The translations under genes were made by a program, and so were the position numbers. From an uncultured Kangiella sp. (GTDB taxonomy: Bacteria; Pseudomonadota; Gammaproteobacteria; Enterobacterales; Kangiellaceae), in assembly GCA_947503345.1 (NCBI GenBank), contig CANNCW010000001.1:496001-560000 (forward strand): a stretch of 64,000 nt of DNA, written 5' to 3'. The number at the start of each line of letters is the position of its first letter. The stretch's first letter is position 1. This document shows positions 8,022 to 15,754 of the stretch, piece by piece. The notes below the pieces were generated by a model. The model saw nothing but the letters and a program-made list of their open reading frames with translations, did no database searches and was not told the DNA's origin.

Positions 8022-8816
8022 TTACAGATTAGCTAACTGCTCAACTTTTTTCAATTGTTCTTGATAATTAATATTCTCTAAAGACTCCTTAATAGGAGGT
8101 ATGACTATTGTGGTCTTTAATGAAACCTCAGCGTCAATTAGCTCAGAAATAGAGATTTTTTCGACTCTTGTTTCTTCTATAGGCAACACTGCTGTCTCGT
8201 ATAAGATAATTTCATGCTCCAATGTATAGAGGTTCGAAAGTAGCTTTACAAATACTTCACGGTATTTAGAGCCAGTTTTAAATTTTTTTAAACTCTTATC
8301 TCCCACAACACCAATTTGCCATATTATCAAAAAACTACTATTGTCTATCTCCTTTTTTCTAAGTAGTAACTGACTTGCTTCGTAATGTTGACAGCCAAAT
8401 CTGCCTGGGTCTATTGATAAATCTGCATATAAATAGTCCTCTGCAGAAAGGCCGGGTATCATCTTGGCAAAATACCCTGCTTGTTTTGCATTGGCTATAG
8501 CTTTATGTGCAACCCAAGCAAAAACACCAGGATGCCCATAAAACGCCGCACATACATTCTTCCCAGTGCTCACACTGCTTAATATTGTGTCGACCATCTC
8601 CTTATAGGTCTTTAATCTAGATTTGCCTTCTTTGTACAATGGCTGCAGACTTACAAAATTAGAGTTTAACCCTTCAAGCCAGAGTTCAACAATACCTGAA
8701 GACACGCAAGAAAAAACCACATCAGATTGCTCAATATATTTTTTTGCTATAGGAGTTAAATCTGCACCTAATTTCATCCCCGTCCCAACACAAACTAGTT
8801 TTCCTTTACTTTTCAT
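8022..8816 (-). CDS. Borosin-type peptide backbone alpha-N-methyltransferase (TP-methylase fold)
   Basis: SAM-dependent methyltransferase of the tetrapyrrole-methylase fold, 264 residues. Start motif VGTGMKLGADLT fits SAM binding. The stretches GKSRLKTYKEM (64-74), AFYGHPGVF (91-99), MIPGLSAEDYLYADLSIDPG (119-138), GCQHYEAS (141-148) and QIGVVGD (167-173) match the methyltransferase domain of fungal OphMA almost word for word. Y61, R67, Y71 and Y93 correspond to the known catalytic set Y66, R72, Y76 and Y98. It is a stand-alone enzyme without a fused core peptide, as in bacterial split borosins (SonM). It overlaps the GNAT gene by 11 bp and precedes the candidate precursor by 25 bp. A corrin/porphyrin methylase is a poor alternative, given these borosin-specific motifs and no cobalamin genes nearby. 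Confidence 0.92.
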   Translation of the reverse strand: MKSKGKLVCVGTGMKLGADLTPIAKKYIEQSDVVFSCVSSGIVELWLEGLNSNFVSLQPLYKEGKSRLKTYKEMVDTILSSVSTGKNVCAAFYGHPGVFAWVAHKAIANAKQAGYFAKMIPGLSAEDYLYADLSIDPGRFGCQHYEASQLLLRKKEIDNSSFLIIWQIGVVGDKSLKKFKTGSKYREVFVKLLSNLYTLEHEIILYETAVLPIEETRVEKISISELIDAEVSLKTTIVIPPIKESLENINYQEQLKKVEQLANL

Positions 8817-9285
8817 CTTTCTTCAAACCCCAATCATATTGCCAATAAGAAAAGTCCTCGCTCTCTTTGACCTTGATAAATCCAATTTTTCTAACCATAG
8901 ACACGCATCTGTGATTATTCAAAGGAATTGTGCCTGTAAACTTTCCTATTAAGTGCTCTTCATTTAAGGAGCGCATGAATTTAAGCATTACTTCGGCTCC
9001 AATTCCTTTATTTTGGAACTCCTGCAATATAAGCATACCAATATCCCATTTGTTCTTTGATATCGCTTTTGTGGCACTCACAATTCCTATATCTTTTTCC
9101 CTATAAATAATTTTATTTCTGATTACTCCCTTTATAAAACCGTTCCCATCTAAATAGTCAAAAAAGCTCTCGGTAGTTGGAGTACTTGAAATATACTCTT
9201 CTAAATATCTCATTACTTGCTTTGAACTATACAAAGCAATATACAAAGGCTCATCCTCAATAGTTAGTCTTGATAAAGTTAGCAC
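8806..9285 (-). CDS. GNAT-family N-acetyltransferase
   Basis: A 159-residue acetyl-CoA-dependent acetyltransferase of the GNAT superfamily. The acetyl-CoA loop is in LILQEFQNKGIGAEVM (Q-x-x-G-x-G), followed by the usual C-terminal segment NNHRCVSMVRKIGFIKV. It is closest in style to RimJ/RimL-like acetyltransferases that act on amino groups. The frame begins with GTG only 7 bp after the pepB stop and ends inside the methyltransferase gene, so it belongs to the peptide locus. It could acetylate the peptide, act as self-protection, or be unrelated; the sequence does not decide. Confidence 0.85.
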   Translation of the reverse strand: MLTLSRLTIEDEPLYIALYSSKQVMRYLEEYISSTPTTESFFDYLDGNGFIKGVIRNKIIYREKDIGIVSATKAISKNKWDIGMLILQEFQNKGIGAEVMLKFMRSLNEEHLIGKFTGTIPLNNHRCVSMVRKIGFIKVKESEDFSYWQYDWGLKKDEK

Positions 9286-9292
9286 AGTAAAT

Positions 9293-10561
9293 TTATTTAA
9301 AGAGAAAATTCGCTATGCTTCTAAACCCAATCCCCGTACCACCAGCAGACCATTTGGCAGTAGCGTTATCTCGATATGCAGCTGCTAAATCGACGTGTAC
9401 CCAACCTTTGCCGCCATCGCGAACAAAGCGTGATAAAAAGCCTGCCGCATTGGATGCGCCACCTGGGCCACCACCTTTTACTGGGCGACTATTGGCTGTG
9501 TCGGCGAAATTCGATGGACACTTGTTTGCATGAAATGGCTCTAAGGGTAATGGCCAATGACGTTCATTTTCTGCTTGGGCTGCTTGTAAATAACCGTTGC
9601 GCGCGTCATCATCCAAAGCAAAAACTGCGTTATAGTCTTCGCCTAATGCAGTAACAGCTGCACCTGTTAGAGTTGCGGCGTCGATAATCGTCGGCGCTCC
9701 CGACTCTGAAGCTAGCAATAAACCATCTGCTAATACGATTCGACCTTCAGCATCAGTATTTTGGATTTCAACGCTAAGGCCATTTGGATAAGTCAAAATA
9801 TCGCCAAGTTTATAAGCGTGACCACTAATCAAGTTTTCGGCGCAACATAAATACAAATTCACAGGCTTATCTAGCCCGCGTAAAATAGCTAAACCTAAGG
9901 CACCTGTAACTGTTGCCGCACCACCCATGTCACATTTCATGTGCATCATGCCGGCACTTGATTTAATGCTGTAACCACCACTATCAAAAGTTATCCCTTT
10001 ACCCACTAAGGCAGCCACCGGAGTCGGGCTTTCTTCATTAGTTGGATTAAAGACTAGTTTCAATAACGCTGGCGGACGAATACTGCCACGTCCAACTTCC
10101 CAGGTGCCAATATGGCCCGCTTTTTCTAAATCTTCGCCAGCAATAATTTCATAGCTGACTTGTTCTGGCGATAAACTTTGAATAAAATCGGCAGCCTCTT
10201 GCGCTAATACCATTGGCGCCAATACTTCAGGCGTTTCATTTACAACCGAGCGCATCCAGCGACTTACTTGAATTCTTGCATCTAATTCTTTTGCTTCAGC
10301 ATCATCCAACTCCGCATATTCAATTTGAACATCAATCTTTGGATCGTAAGCACCTTGGAAGAAAGCCCATTGATTTTCTAAATCCCAGTTACCCGCCAAC
10401 TCAAAATTTGCGATTCCAGTAGTCACCAATTTACGCGCAGCAATCTGCACAGCTTCGACATCTAAACTATGAACCGTTGCTTGGTTTTCACCATAGCTGA
10501 TTAAATTACCTTGCCAAACGTTGGTAGCTTCTTGCTCGGATAGAAAAACTTGTAAGCTCAT
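9293..10561 (-). CDS. pepB: Leucyl-type aminopeptidase PepB (M17)
   Basis: Two-metal M17 aminopeptidase removing N-terminal residues from peptides in the cytoplasm. The family signature NTDAEGRI is at 268-275. Metal and catalytic residues are visible: K188 and D193 in GKGITFDSGG, D211 in MKCDMGG, D270 and E272. The length of 422 residues and end-to-end similarity fit E. coli PepB rather than PepA. The GNAT and methyltransferase genes follow after 7 bp, so PepB may lie at the head of the peptide operon. It is a housekeeping enzyme elsewhere, so a role in peptide maturation is only a possibility. Confidence 0.93.
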   Translation of the reverse strand: MSLQVFLSEQEATNVWQGNLISYGENQATVHSLDVEAVQIAARKLVTTGIANFELAGNWDLENQWAFFQGAYDPKIDVQIEYAELDDAEAKELDARIQVSRWMRSVVNETPEVLAPMVLAQEAADFIQSLSPEQVSYEIIAGEDLEKAGHIGTWEVGRGSIRPPALLKLVFNPTNEESPTPVAALVGKGITFDSGGYSIKSSAGMMHMKCDMGGAATVTGALGLAILRGLDKPVNLYLCCAENLISGHAYKLGDILTYPNGLSVEIQNTDAEGRIVLADGLLLASESGAPTIIDAATLTGAAVTALGEDYNAVFALDDDARNGYLQAAQAENERHWPLPLEPFHANKCPSNFADTANSRPVKGGGPGGASNAAGFLSRFVRDGGKGWVHVDLAAAYRDNATAKWSAGGTGIGFRSIANFLFK

Positions 10562-10588
10562 AAAATTGCCTATATCAGAGTGTTAAAA

Positions 10589-11185
10589 TTATTTATTGAA
10601 TAAATGCCCAAGCTTAGATTGCTTGGTTGAAAGGTACGATTCGTTGTGCGGATTTTCGCCAAATTGCAAAGCAACTCTTTCCACTACGTTGATGCCTGCC
10701 TCACACATTGAGCTGACTTTGCGTGGATTATTAGTCATCAATCGAATCTGCTCAATGCCTAACTGGTCTAAAGCTTTTGCCGCCACTTTGAAATCACGCT
10801 CATCAGCACCAAAACCCAAATGTTCATTAGCTTCTACGGTGTCCATGCCTTGATCTTGCAAAGAGTAAGCTCGGATTTTATTAGTTAAGCCAATGCCACG
10901 GCCCTCTTGACGCAAATACAACAATACACCAGCGCCAGATTCTGCAATTTTTTGTAGCGCTGCGTTTAACTGGAAACCACAATCGCAACGCAAACTAAAT
11001 AATGCATCGCCTGTTAAGCATTCAGAGTGAATTCTCGCCATAACTGCATCTTCTTCGCGCCATTGCCCTAAGGTCAATGCCACATGCTCTTTACCATCGC
11101 CCAAATCTAAGGCATGAATGGTAAATTTGCCATAGGGCGTAGGAAGCTTGGCTTGTAAGCGGCTGTTGTTGTCTGTTGTCGCCAT
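10589..11185 (-). CDS. ribA: GTP cyclohydrolase II
   Basis: First step of riboflavin synthesis: converts GTP to 2,5-diamino-6-ribosylamino-pyrimidinone 5'-phosphate, with release of formate and pyrophosphate. Zinc ligands C56, C67 and C69 are in [20 protein letters not shown], and the [10 protein letters not shown] motif follows. At 198 residues it is a stand-alone RibA without the RibB domain. The gene stands 28 bp upstream of pepB on the same strand. No FMN riboswitch was recognised in the short upstream space. Confidence 0.96.
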   Translation of the reverse strand: MATTDNNSRLQAKLPTPYGKFTIHALDLGDGKEHVALTLGQWREEDAVMARIHSECLTGDALFSLRCDCGFQLNAALQKIAESGAGVLLYLRQEGRGIGLTNKIRAYSLQDQGMDTVEANEHLGFGADERDFKVAAKALDQLGIEQIRLMTNNPRKVSSMCEAGINVVERVALQFGENPHNESYLSTKQSKLGHLFNK

Positions 11186-11253
11186 CTGTCAAAAGGCTCT
11201 TAATCTATAAATTAGGTTCATTTTACACTAGCTGAGGGCAAGTATCAGCTTTA

Positions 11254-12078
11254 TCAATCTTCTTGCTCAATAAAATCAGCCACTTGTTGCCAAAATTCGA
11301 GCCAGTCGTCCGGAATATCATTATGCCCCCCCGAATAAATGCGATGGGTTGGATCTTTTGCCACAGCCAATAATTTTTCCATCGAATCAAATGGCACAAT
11401 CTTGTCTTGCTCGCCATGGATCAAATAACTTTTGCCTTGGTATTTTGCTAATTGAGTTACGTTATCAAAAGGATCTCGAACTAAAAAGCTCGGTAGAAAA
11501 CGCTTATTAGCAATATCTGCGATACTAGAATAGGTGGACATCAATACCAAGCGATAGGGCTGACTATCATTATTAATAGTACCATCAAACAAAGATAACA
11601 CCGCACCTCCGCCCATTGAACGGCCCACTAAAGTAATTTTCTGATTATCCAAATCCTCATGCTCCCTTGTCCATCGATAAGTAATCGCCATAGTCTCTTT
11701 AATTGACTCATAACTTGGTTTACCTTGCGAGCGACCATAACCAGGATATTCCACCAACACCACCGCATAACCACGGTTTCGCATAATATCCATACTCGAT
11801 GCCCATGAGTCCATAATATTGCCATTACCATGAGCCAACATGATAACCGGCGCTTTTGAATCCGATGCTTTTAAACTTGGCAAGTAAGCCAGTTCAAACT
11901 CACCCTGAGAAAATGCTAATCGAACAATTTCTCCATCGGCGCTATGAATAAGTTCGGCATTGGGCGCCGGCAATTGCTTTAAAGGAAATAAAATCGTCCT
12001 TTGCATCAAATAAAACGCCAGCACATAAATAATATAGAGCAGTGCCAATATGGAAAAAATTATTAAAAGAGGCTTCAT
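11254..12078 (-). CDS. Membrane-anchored alpha/beta hydrolase
   Basis: Serine hydrolase of the alpha/beta fold, 274 residues, in the YfhR/BEM46-like group. One N-terminal membrane anchor (about residues 4-24) is followed by the oxyanion segment AHGNGN, the nucleophile elbow G152-R-S154-M-G-G, the acid in HGEQDKIVP and the catalytic histidine in GGHNDIP. The substrate is unknown; relatives are lipases, esterases or peptidases. It is separated from ribA by 68 bp and divergent from the Rieske gene. Confidence 0.85.
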   Translation of the reverse strand: MKPLLIIFSILALLYIIYVLAFYLMQRTILFPLKQLPAPNAELIHSADGEIVRLAFSQGEFELAYLPSLKASDSKAPVIMLAHGNGNIMDSWASSMDIMRNRGYAVVLVEYPGYGRSQGKPSYESIKETMAITYRWTREHEDLDNQKITLVGRSMGGGAVLSLFDGTINNDSQPYRLVLMSTYSSIADIANKRFLPSFLVRDPFDNVTQLAKYQGKSYLIHGEQDKIVPFDSMEKLLAVAKDPTHRIYSGGHNDIPDDWLEFWQQVADFIEQED

Positions 12079-12203
12079 GCGAGCAGTTGCACCTTATCCG
12101 TTTATCGGTAAAATTTGATGGATTGAATAATTAATGGAAATATCGCATATTTACTGGGCTCAACAAAGCCTTTTACCGATATTAAATTGTTAGAGGAAGT
12201 TTT

Positions 12204-12533
12204 ATGTCCCACATTTGCCTAGTCACCGACATCGAAGACGGAAAAGCCAGAGCTTATCCACATCCCGATCCTGCACAAGATCGTAGCTTAATCGTAGTGC
12301 GTCGCGGCTTAAATGTTTATGGCTACATCAACCGCTGCCCACACGCTGGTACCGACCTAAACTGGCAAGAAGATCAATTCATGACTGACGACCAAGCCTA
12401 TTTAATGTGCTTTACTCATGGCGCTTTATTCGAACCCGAAACAGGCGCTTGTGTTGCAGGGCCTTGCGCTGGCGCGAGATTATCTGACGTTCCATTGGAA
12501 GTTGAGAATGGTAAGGTTTTTGTGGCTGGGTAA
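12204..12533 (+). CDS. Rieske [2Fe-2S] domain protein
   Basis: Small stand-alone Rieske ferredoxin (109 residues). Cluster ligands are C45-x-H47 in NRCPHAGTDLNW and C69-x-x-H72 in CFTHGALFEPETG. The protein is cytoplasmic, with no signal or anchor. Such proteins often pass electrons to oxygenases or act in redox sensing; no oxygenase partner is adjacent here. A clear ribosome binding site (AGAGGAAG) precedes the ATG at 12204. The gene begins a long plus-strand run. Confidence 0.9.
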   Translation: MSHICLVTDIEDGKARAYPHPDPAQDRSLIVVRRGLNVYGYINRCPHAGTDLNWQEDQFMTDDQAYLMCFTHGALFEPETGACVAGPCAGARLSDVPLEVENGKVFVAG

Positions 12534-12547
12534 CAGAAAAGAAAACT

Positions 12548-13132
12548 ATGGATAATAAAAAAGTTGGTAGTTTACTCATATTTGCTATTGCAATTATTGG
12601 TACCATCAAATTCATTCAAAAGCCTGAACCTAAGCTCGAAGAAACTAGGTTTAAAATAAGCAAAGAAGCTGGTAGCACTATTATTTCAGTTTCCCCAGAA
12701 GCTCCCGAGCCTGTAAAAACTAGCAAGGTTGAAAACGTTACGGGACAAAAACCTCAAGCAACGAACCCAGAGCAAAAGGTTAAACAAAAGCCTCTAAGCC
12801 GATTTCTGACGCAAGACTCCAACGAAACACTAGCATCTTTCAAAAAAGAAGAAACCTTAGATGCAGGCTGGGCTTATACTCAAGAGCAGTTAATTTATAA
12901 TCTTCTCACTCAAGAAGTTTATGCCAATGAAGGTGTCAAAACCGCTGATCAGGTAAATGTTAAATGCAAAACCGAAACCTGTTTAATTACAACTAAACAA
13001 GAATCTAGCACACACTTACAGGCGCTGTATCAATCGCTAATAAAGCTCGGACAAGATAGAGGATATGAGTTTGTACCTGTAACAACGAGTCCTGAAGAAG
13101 CTATTTTTGCCATATATCCTCCAAAACCTTGA
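12548..13132 (+). CDS. Single-pass membrane protein of unknown function
   Basis: No family recognised. The 194-residue protein has an N-terminal membrane segment (about residues 6-20), a Pro/Lys/Glu-rich linker (about 25-85) and a C-terminal domain with two cysteines in the segment VKCKTETCLITTKQ that could form a disulphide outside the membrane. The architecture suggests an inner-membrane protein with a periplasmic domain. The stop codon is followed at once by the ATG of sfsA (TGA-ATG), so the two are translationally linked. Confidence 0.75.
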   Translation: MDNKKVGSLLIFAIAIIGTIKFIQKPEPKLEETRFKISKEAGSTIISVSPEAPEPVKTSKVENVTGQKPQATNPEQKVKQKPLSRFLTQDSNETLASFKKEETLDAGWAYTQEQLIYNLLTQEVYANEGVKTADQVNVKCKTETCLITTKQESSTHLQALYQSLIKLGQDRGYEFVPVTTSPEEAIFAIYPPKP

Positions 13133-13864
13133 ATGAAATTCCAACCACCACTACTGAAAGCCACCCTCCTCAAACGCTACAAGCGCTTTCTAGCTGATGT
13201 AACCCATGAAGAGCTAGGTGAGTTCACGGTTCATTGTCCCAACACTGGCTCAATGAAAAATTGCTGGTCCGAGGGTGATTCAGTTTATCTACTGGATTCA
13301 CAAAACCCTAAGCGCAAATATCAATACACTTGGATCTCAAGCCATACTCCATCTGGCGATTGGCTTTGTTTACATACTCATCTTGCCAACCAAATCGTGA
13401 TTGAAGGTATCAACAGTGGTGTTGTTAAAGAACTCCAAAACTATGACGCTATCAAACCCGAAGTTAAATACGGCGAAGAAAACAGCCGTATTGATTTATT
13501 ACTGAGCGCAAAGAACGAATCAAACTGTTATGTAGAAATTAAAACCGTTACCCTTCTCGAAAATGAATTGGGAGAAGGAAAAGGTTTCTTTCCTGACGCA
13601 GTGACCACTCGCGGTCAGAAACACCTAAGAGAGCTAATGACCATAGCCGAATCAGGGCAAAGAGCGGTTTTATTCTTCCTTGTTCAACATTCGGGTATTA
13701 AATCCGTCAGCCCCGCAAGGCACATCGACCCTAAATATGCAGAAAATTTATCAAAGGCTATTGAAACAGGGGTTGAAATACTGGTTTACCGCACCCATAT
13801 CAGCCCCGCAGAAATAATTCTGCAAGACTCATTGCCATTTATTTTAGATAAATCAAAGAGTTAG
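13133..13864 (+). CDS. sfsA: SfsA family DNA/RNA nuclease-like protein
   Basis: SfsA (243 residues), named for its effect on sugar fermentation in E. coli, with an OB-like N-terminal part and a PD-(D/E)XK nuclease-like C-terminal part. Recognisable segments are VHCPNTGSMKNCW, the E/D-x-K-like site SRIDLLL...CYVEIKTVTL, FPDAVTTRGQKHLREL and the end region ISPAEIIL. It lies just before dksA, the same order as in E. coli, which supports the call. It starts directly after the previous stop. Confidence 0.93.
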   Translation: MKFQPPLLKATLLKRYKRFLADVTHEELGEFTVHCPNTGSMKNCWSEGDSVYLLDSQNPKRKYQYTWISSHTPSGDWLCLHTHLANQIVIEGINSGVVKELQNYDAIKPEVKYGEENSRIDLLLSAKNESNCYVEIKTVTLLENELGEGKGFFPDAVTTRGQKHLRELMTIAESGQRAVLFFLVQHSGIKSVSPARHIDPKYAENLSKAIETGVEILVYRTHISPAEIILQDSLPFILDKSKS

Positions 13865-13868
13865 GAAA

Positions 13869-13911
13869 GGAAAGCTACTAATTGTCGTTTTTTTGATAAA
13901 TAGTGCTTTCC
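13869..13911. repeat. Inverted repeat downstream of sfsA
   Basis: GGAAAGC-TACTA and TAGT-GCTTTCC form an 11-12 bp stem around an AT-rich loop containing a T7 run. It is a candidate terminator or processing hairpin of the sfsA transcript. The T-run is in the loop, not after the stem, so terminator function is uncertain. Confidence 0.45.
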
Positions 13912-14030
13912 AATTGTCATTCAGAGGGCTACTATCCCTGATTGCTATTTTAAGTCTTGCGCATTAAAACAGGCTAAAAAATAAGCAAAAGAGTGATTGT
14001 TTGACCATTTTTTTATGGAGCATTGATTAG

Positions 14031-14474
14031 ATGCCAAAGAAAAAAGCTGCGACTAACGCAACCCTAGAGAAACTAGGAATTAAGCCTTACGCTGAGAAAA
14101 AAGGCGAAGACTACATGAGCGATGCTCAATACGAGCATTTTAAAACGATTCTTGAGACTTGGAAAAAACAGTTGATGGAAGAAGTGGATCGTACCGTGCA
14201 TCATATGCAAGACGAAGCCGCTAATTTCCCAGATCCTGTAGATCGCGCTTCTCAAGAAGAAGAATTTTCATTAGAGCTACGAACTCGCGACCGCGAACGT
14301 AAGTTGTTAAAGAAAATTTCTCAGTCCATCGTCAAAATTGACGAAGAAGAATACGGTTACTGCGAATCATGCGGAATCGAGATTGGCATTCGCCGTCTTG
14401 AAGCACGCCCAACAGCAGAAATGTGTATCGACTGTAAGACCCTTGACGAGATTAAAGAGCGTCAATACGGCTAA
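14031..14474 (+). CDS. dksA: RNA polymerase-binding transcription factor DksA
   Basis: DksA binds the secondary channel of RNA polymerase and, with ppGpp, mediates the stringent response. The 147-residue protein has the coiled coil (about 35-110) with the tip residues in the DPVDRASQ motif (D68, D71, A73), and a C4 zinc finger: C111, C114, C132, C135. Length and motifs match E. coli DksA (151 residues). It has its own 166-bp upstream region and precedes gluQ, as in E. coli. Confidence 0.97.
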   Translation: MPKKKAATNATLEKLGIKPYAEKKGEDYMSDAQYEHFKTILETWKKQLMEEVDRTVHHMQDEAANFPDPVDRASQEEEFSLELRTRDRERKLLKKISQSIVKIDEEEYGYCESCGIEIGIRRLEARPTAEMCIDCKTLDEIKERQYG

Positions 14475-14501
14475 TCCTTTTATCAGCGAATTTAATGACC
14501 A

Positions 14502-15365
14502 ATGACTACAATTAAACCAGTTATTGGTCGTTTCGCGCCCTCGCCTTCGGGCCCACTTCATTTCGGTTCCTTAGTTGCCGCTGTCGGCTCTTACCTCATT
14601 GCTAAATCGACTGGTGGTAAATGGCTGGTTCGAATTGAAGATATCGATCCGCCACGAGAAGTTGCTGGCGCTGCCGATGTTATTTTACGTCAATTAGAAG
14701 ACTTTGGGTTTGAATGGGATGGCGAAGTGCTTTATCAAAGTACTCGACTGAATCGCTATGAAGAAATCCTTAATGATCTACGTCAGCAAGATCTAGTCTA
14801 TGCCTGCGATTGCACTCGTAAACAAATCTTTGCCCAGCGAGAAGACCGAATTTATACCAATGTTTGTGCCGATAAAAATTTAGCTGCGACAAAAACAAGC
14901 GATGTGGCATGGCGTATGCGTCATGGCAATGGTTCATATGATTTCAATGATGGAATTCAAGGTCATTGTCAGTTTGACCAATCCATCTATGACGAAGACT
15001 TTATTATTAAACGTAAAGATGGCTTAATAGCCTATCAACTAGCAGTAGTGGTTGATGATATTGACCAAGGTGTTAACCAAGTGGTTCGTGGTTTGGACAT
15101 TCTCGATTCAACGCCACGCCAATTAAGGCTTTATGAAGCTTTAAATGCCACACCACCAGAATATTACCATTTGCCATTAGCGCTTGATAAAAACGGTGAT
15201 AAACTTTGCAAACAGCATGGTGCCAAAGCGATTGAAGCTGAAAATGCTAGTGAGTTGTTGATTAAAGCGTTAGACTTTCTAAGTTATAACGTAGAATCCT
15301 TAGATACTAAAGATTCTCCTCAAGAAATTTTGAATAACGCTTTATCAGTAACAACAAAGACATGA
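14502..15365 (+). CDS. gluQ: Glutamyl-Q tRNA(Asp) synthetase
   Basis: Truncated class I glutamyl-tRNA synthetase paralogue that attaches glutamate to the queuosine base of tRNA(Asp). The HIGH-like motif is PSGPLHFGS (H20). A zinc site is suggested by CDCTRKQ with a distal Tyr/Cys. The KMSKS-like loop is DKLCKQHGAK, with Cys in the usual Ser position. No anticodon-binding domain is present, as expected for 287 residues. It lies 28 bp after dksA, the conserved order, and overlaps the next gene by 4 bp. Confidence 0.94.
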   Translation: MTTIKPVIGRFAPSPSGPLHFGSLVAAVGSYLIAKSTGGKWLVRIEDIDPPREVAGAADVILRQLEDFGFEWDGEVLYQSTRLNRYEEILNDLRQQDLVYACDCTRKQIFAQREDRIYTNVCADKNLAATKTSDVAWRMRHGNGSYDFNDGIQGHCQFDQSIYDEDFIIKRKDGLIAYQLAVVVDDIDQGVNQVVRGLDILDSTPRQLRLYEALNATPPEYYHLPLALDKNGDKLCKQHGAKAIEAENASELLIKALDFLSYNVESLDTKDSPQEILNNALSVTTKT

Positions 15366-15751
15366 AAATATTTATAGAAACAGGGCATCCGGATTATTTA
15401 CTCTCTTTAAATGACATTAAAGATGTTGGTAATGATACTTATGAGTGTACGCTTAATATAAGATCAAAATGGATAACCTGTGAGCGACAGTTTTTCTTCG
15501 ATGTTTTTCATATAAAACAATTTTTAGAAAATCTTGAGATTATGAATAACCATTTTAAGGGCGATGCGATTCTTAAAGAGCAATTCGAAGAGCAAAAAAT
15601 CATATTGAAATGTAACTCTTTAGGGAAAGTAACTGTATCCAGCTCTTTGGTAGAGCATTCTGACTCAGACCAATCTGCCGAAATTAGCTTTGAAACGGAT
15701 CAAACAATAATTAGCCCTTTAATAAATCAATTCTCGAAGTTACTCAATTAA
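15362..15751 (+). CDS. Hypothetical protein inserted between gluQ and pcnB
   Basis: A 129-residue soluble, acidic protein without signal or membrane segment. It is not present in the equivalent E. coli cluster. The pattern (a beta-rich first half, a short helix FDVFHIKQFLENLEIMNNHF, a second beta part, and an end DQTIISPLINQFSKLL) is reminiscent of small single-domain immunity-like proteins sometimes associated with WapA-type toxins, but this is a weak impression. It overlaps gluQ by 4 bp and precedes pcnB by 3 bp, so it is co-translated with them. Confidence 0.7.
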   Translation: MKIFIETGHPDYLLSLNDIKDVGNDTYECTLNIRSKWITCERQFFFDVFHIKQFLENLEIMNNHFKGDAILKEQFEEQKIILKCNSLGKVTVSSSLVEHSDSDQSAEISFETDQTIISPLINQFSKLLN

Positions 15752-15754
15752 ATT

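Noticed and set aside
8022..8816. Cobalamin or siroheme methyltransferase assignment
   Set aside because: The fold is shared, but the motifs and the Tyr/Arg/Tyr/Tyr set are those of borosin enzymes and there are no tetrapyrrole genes nearby.
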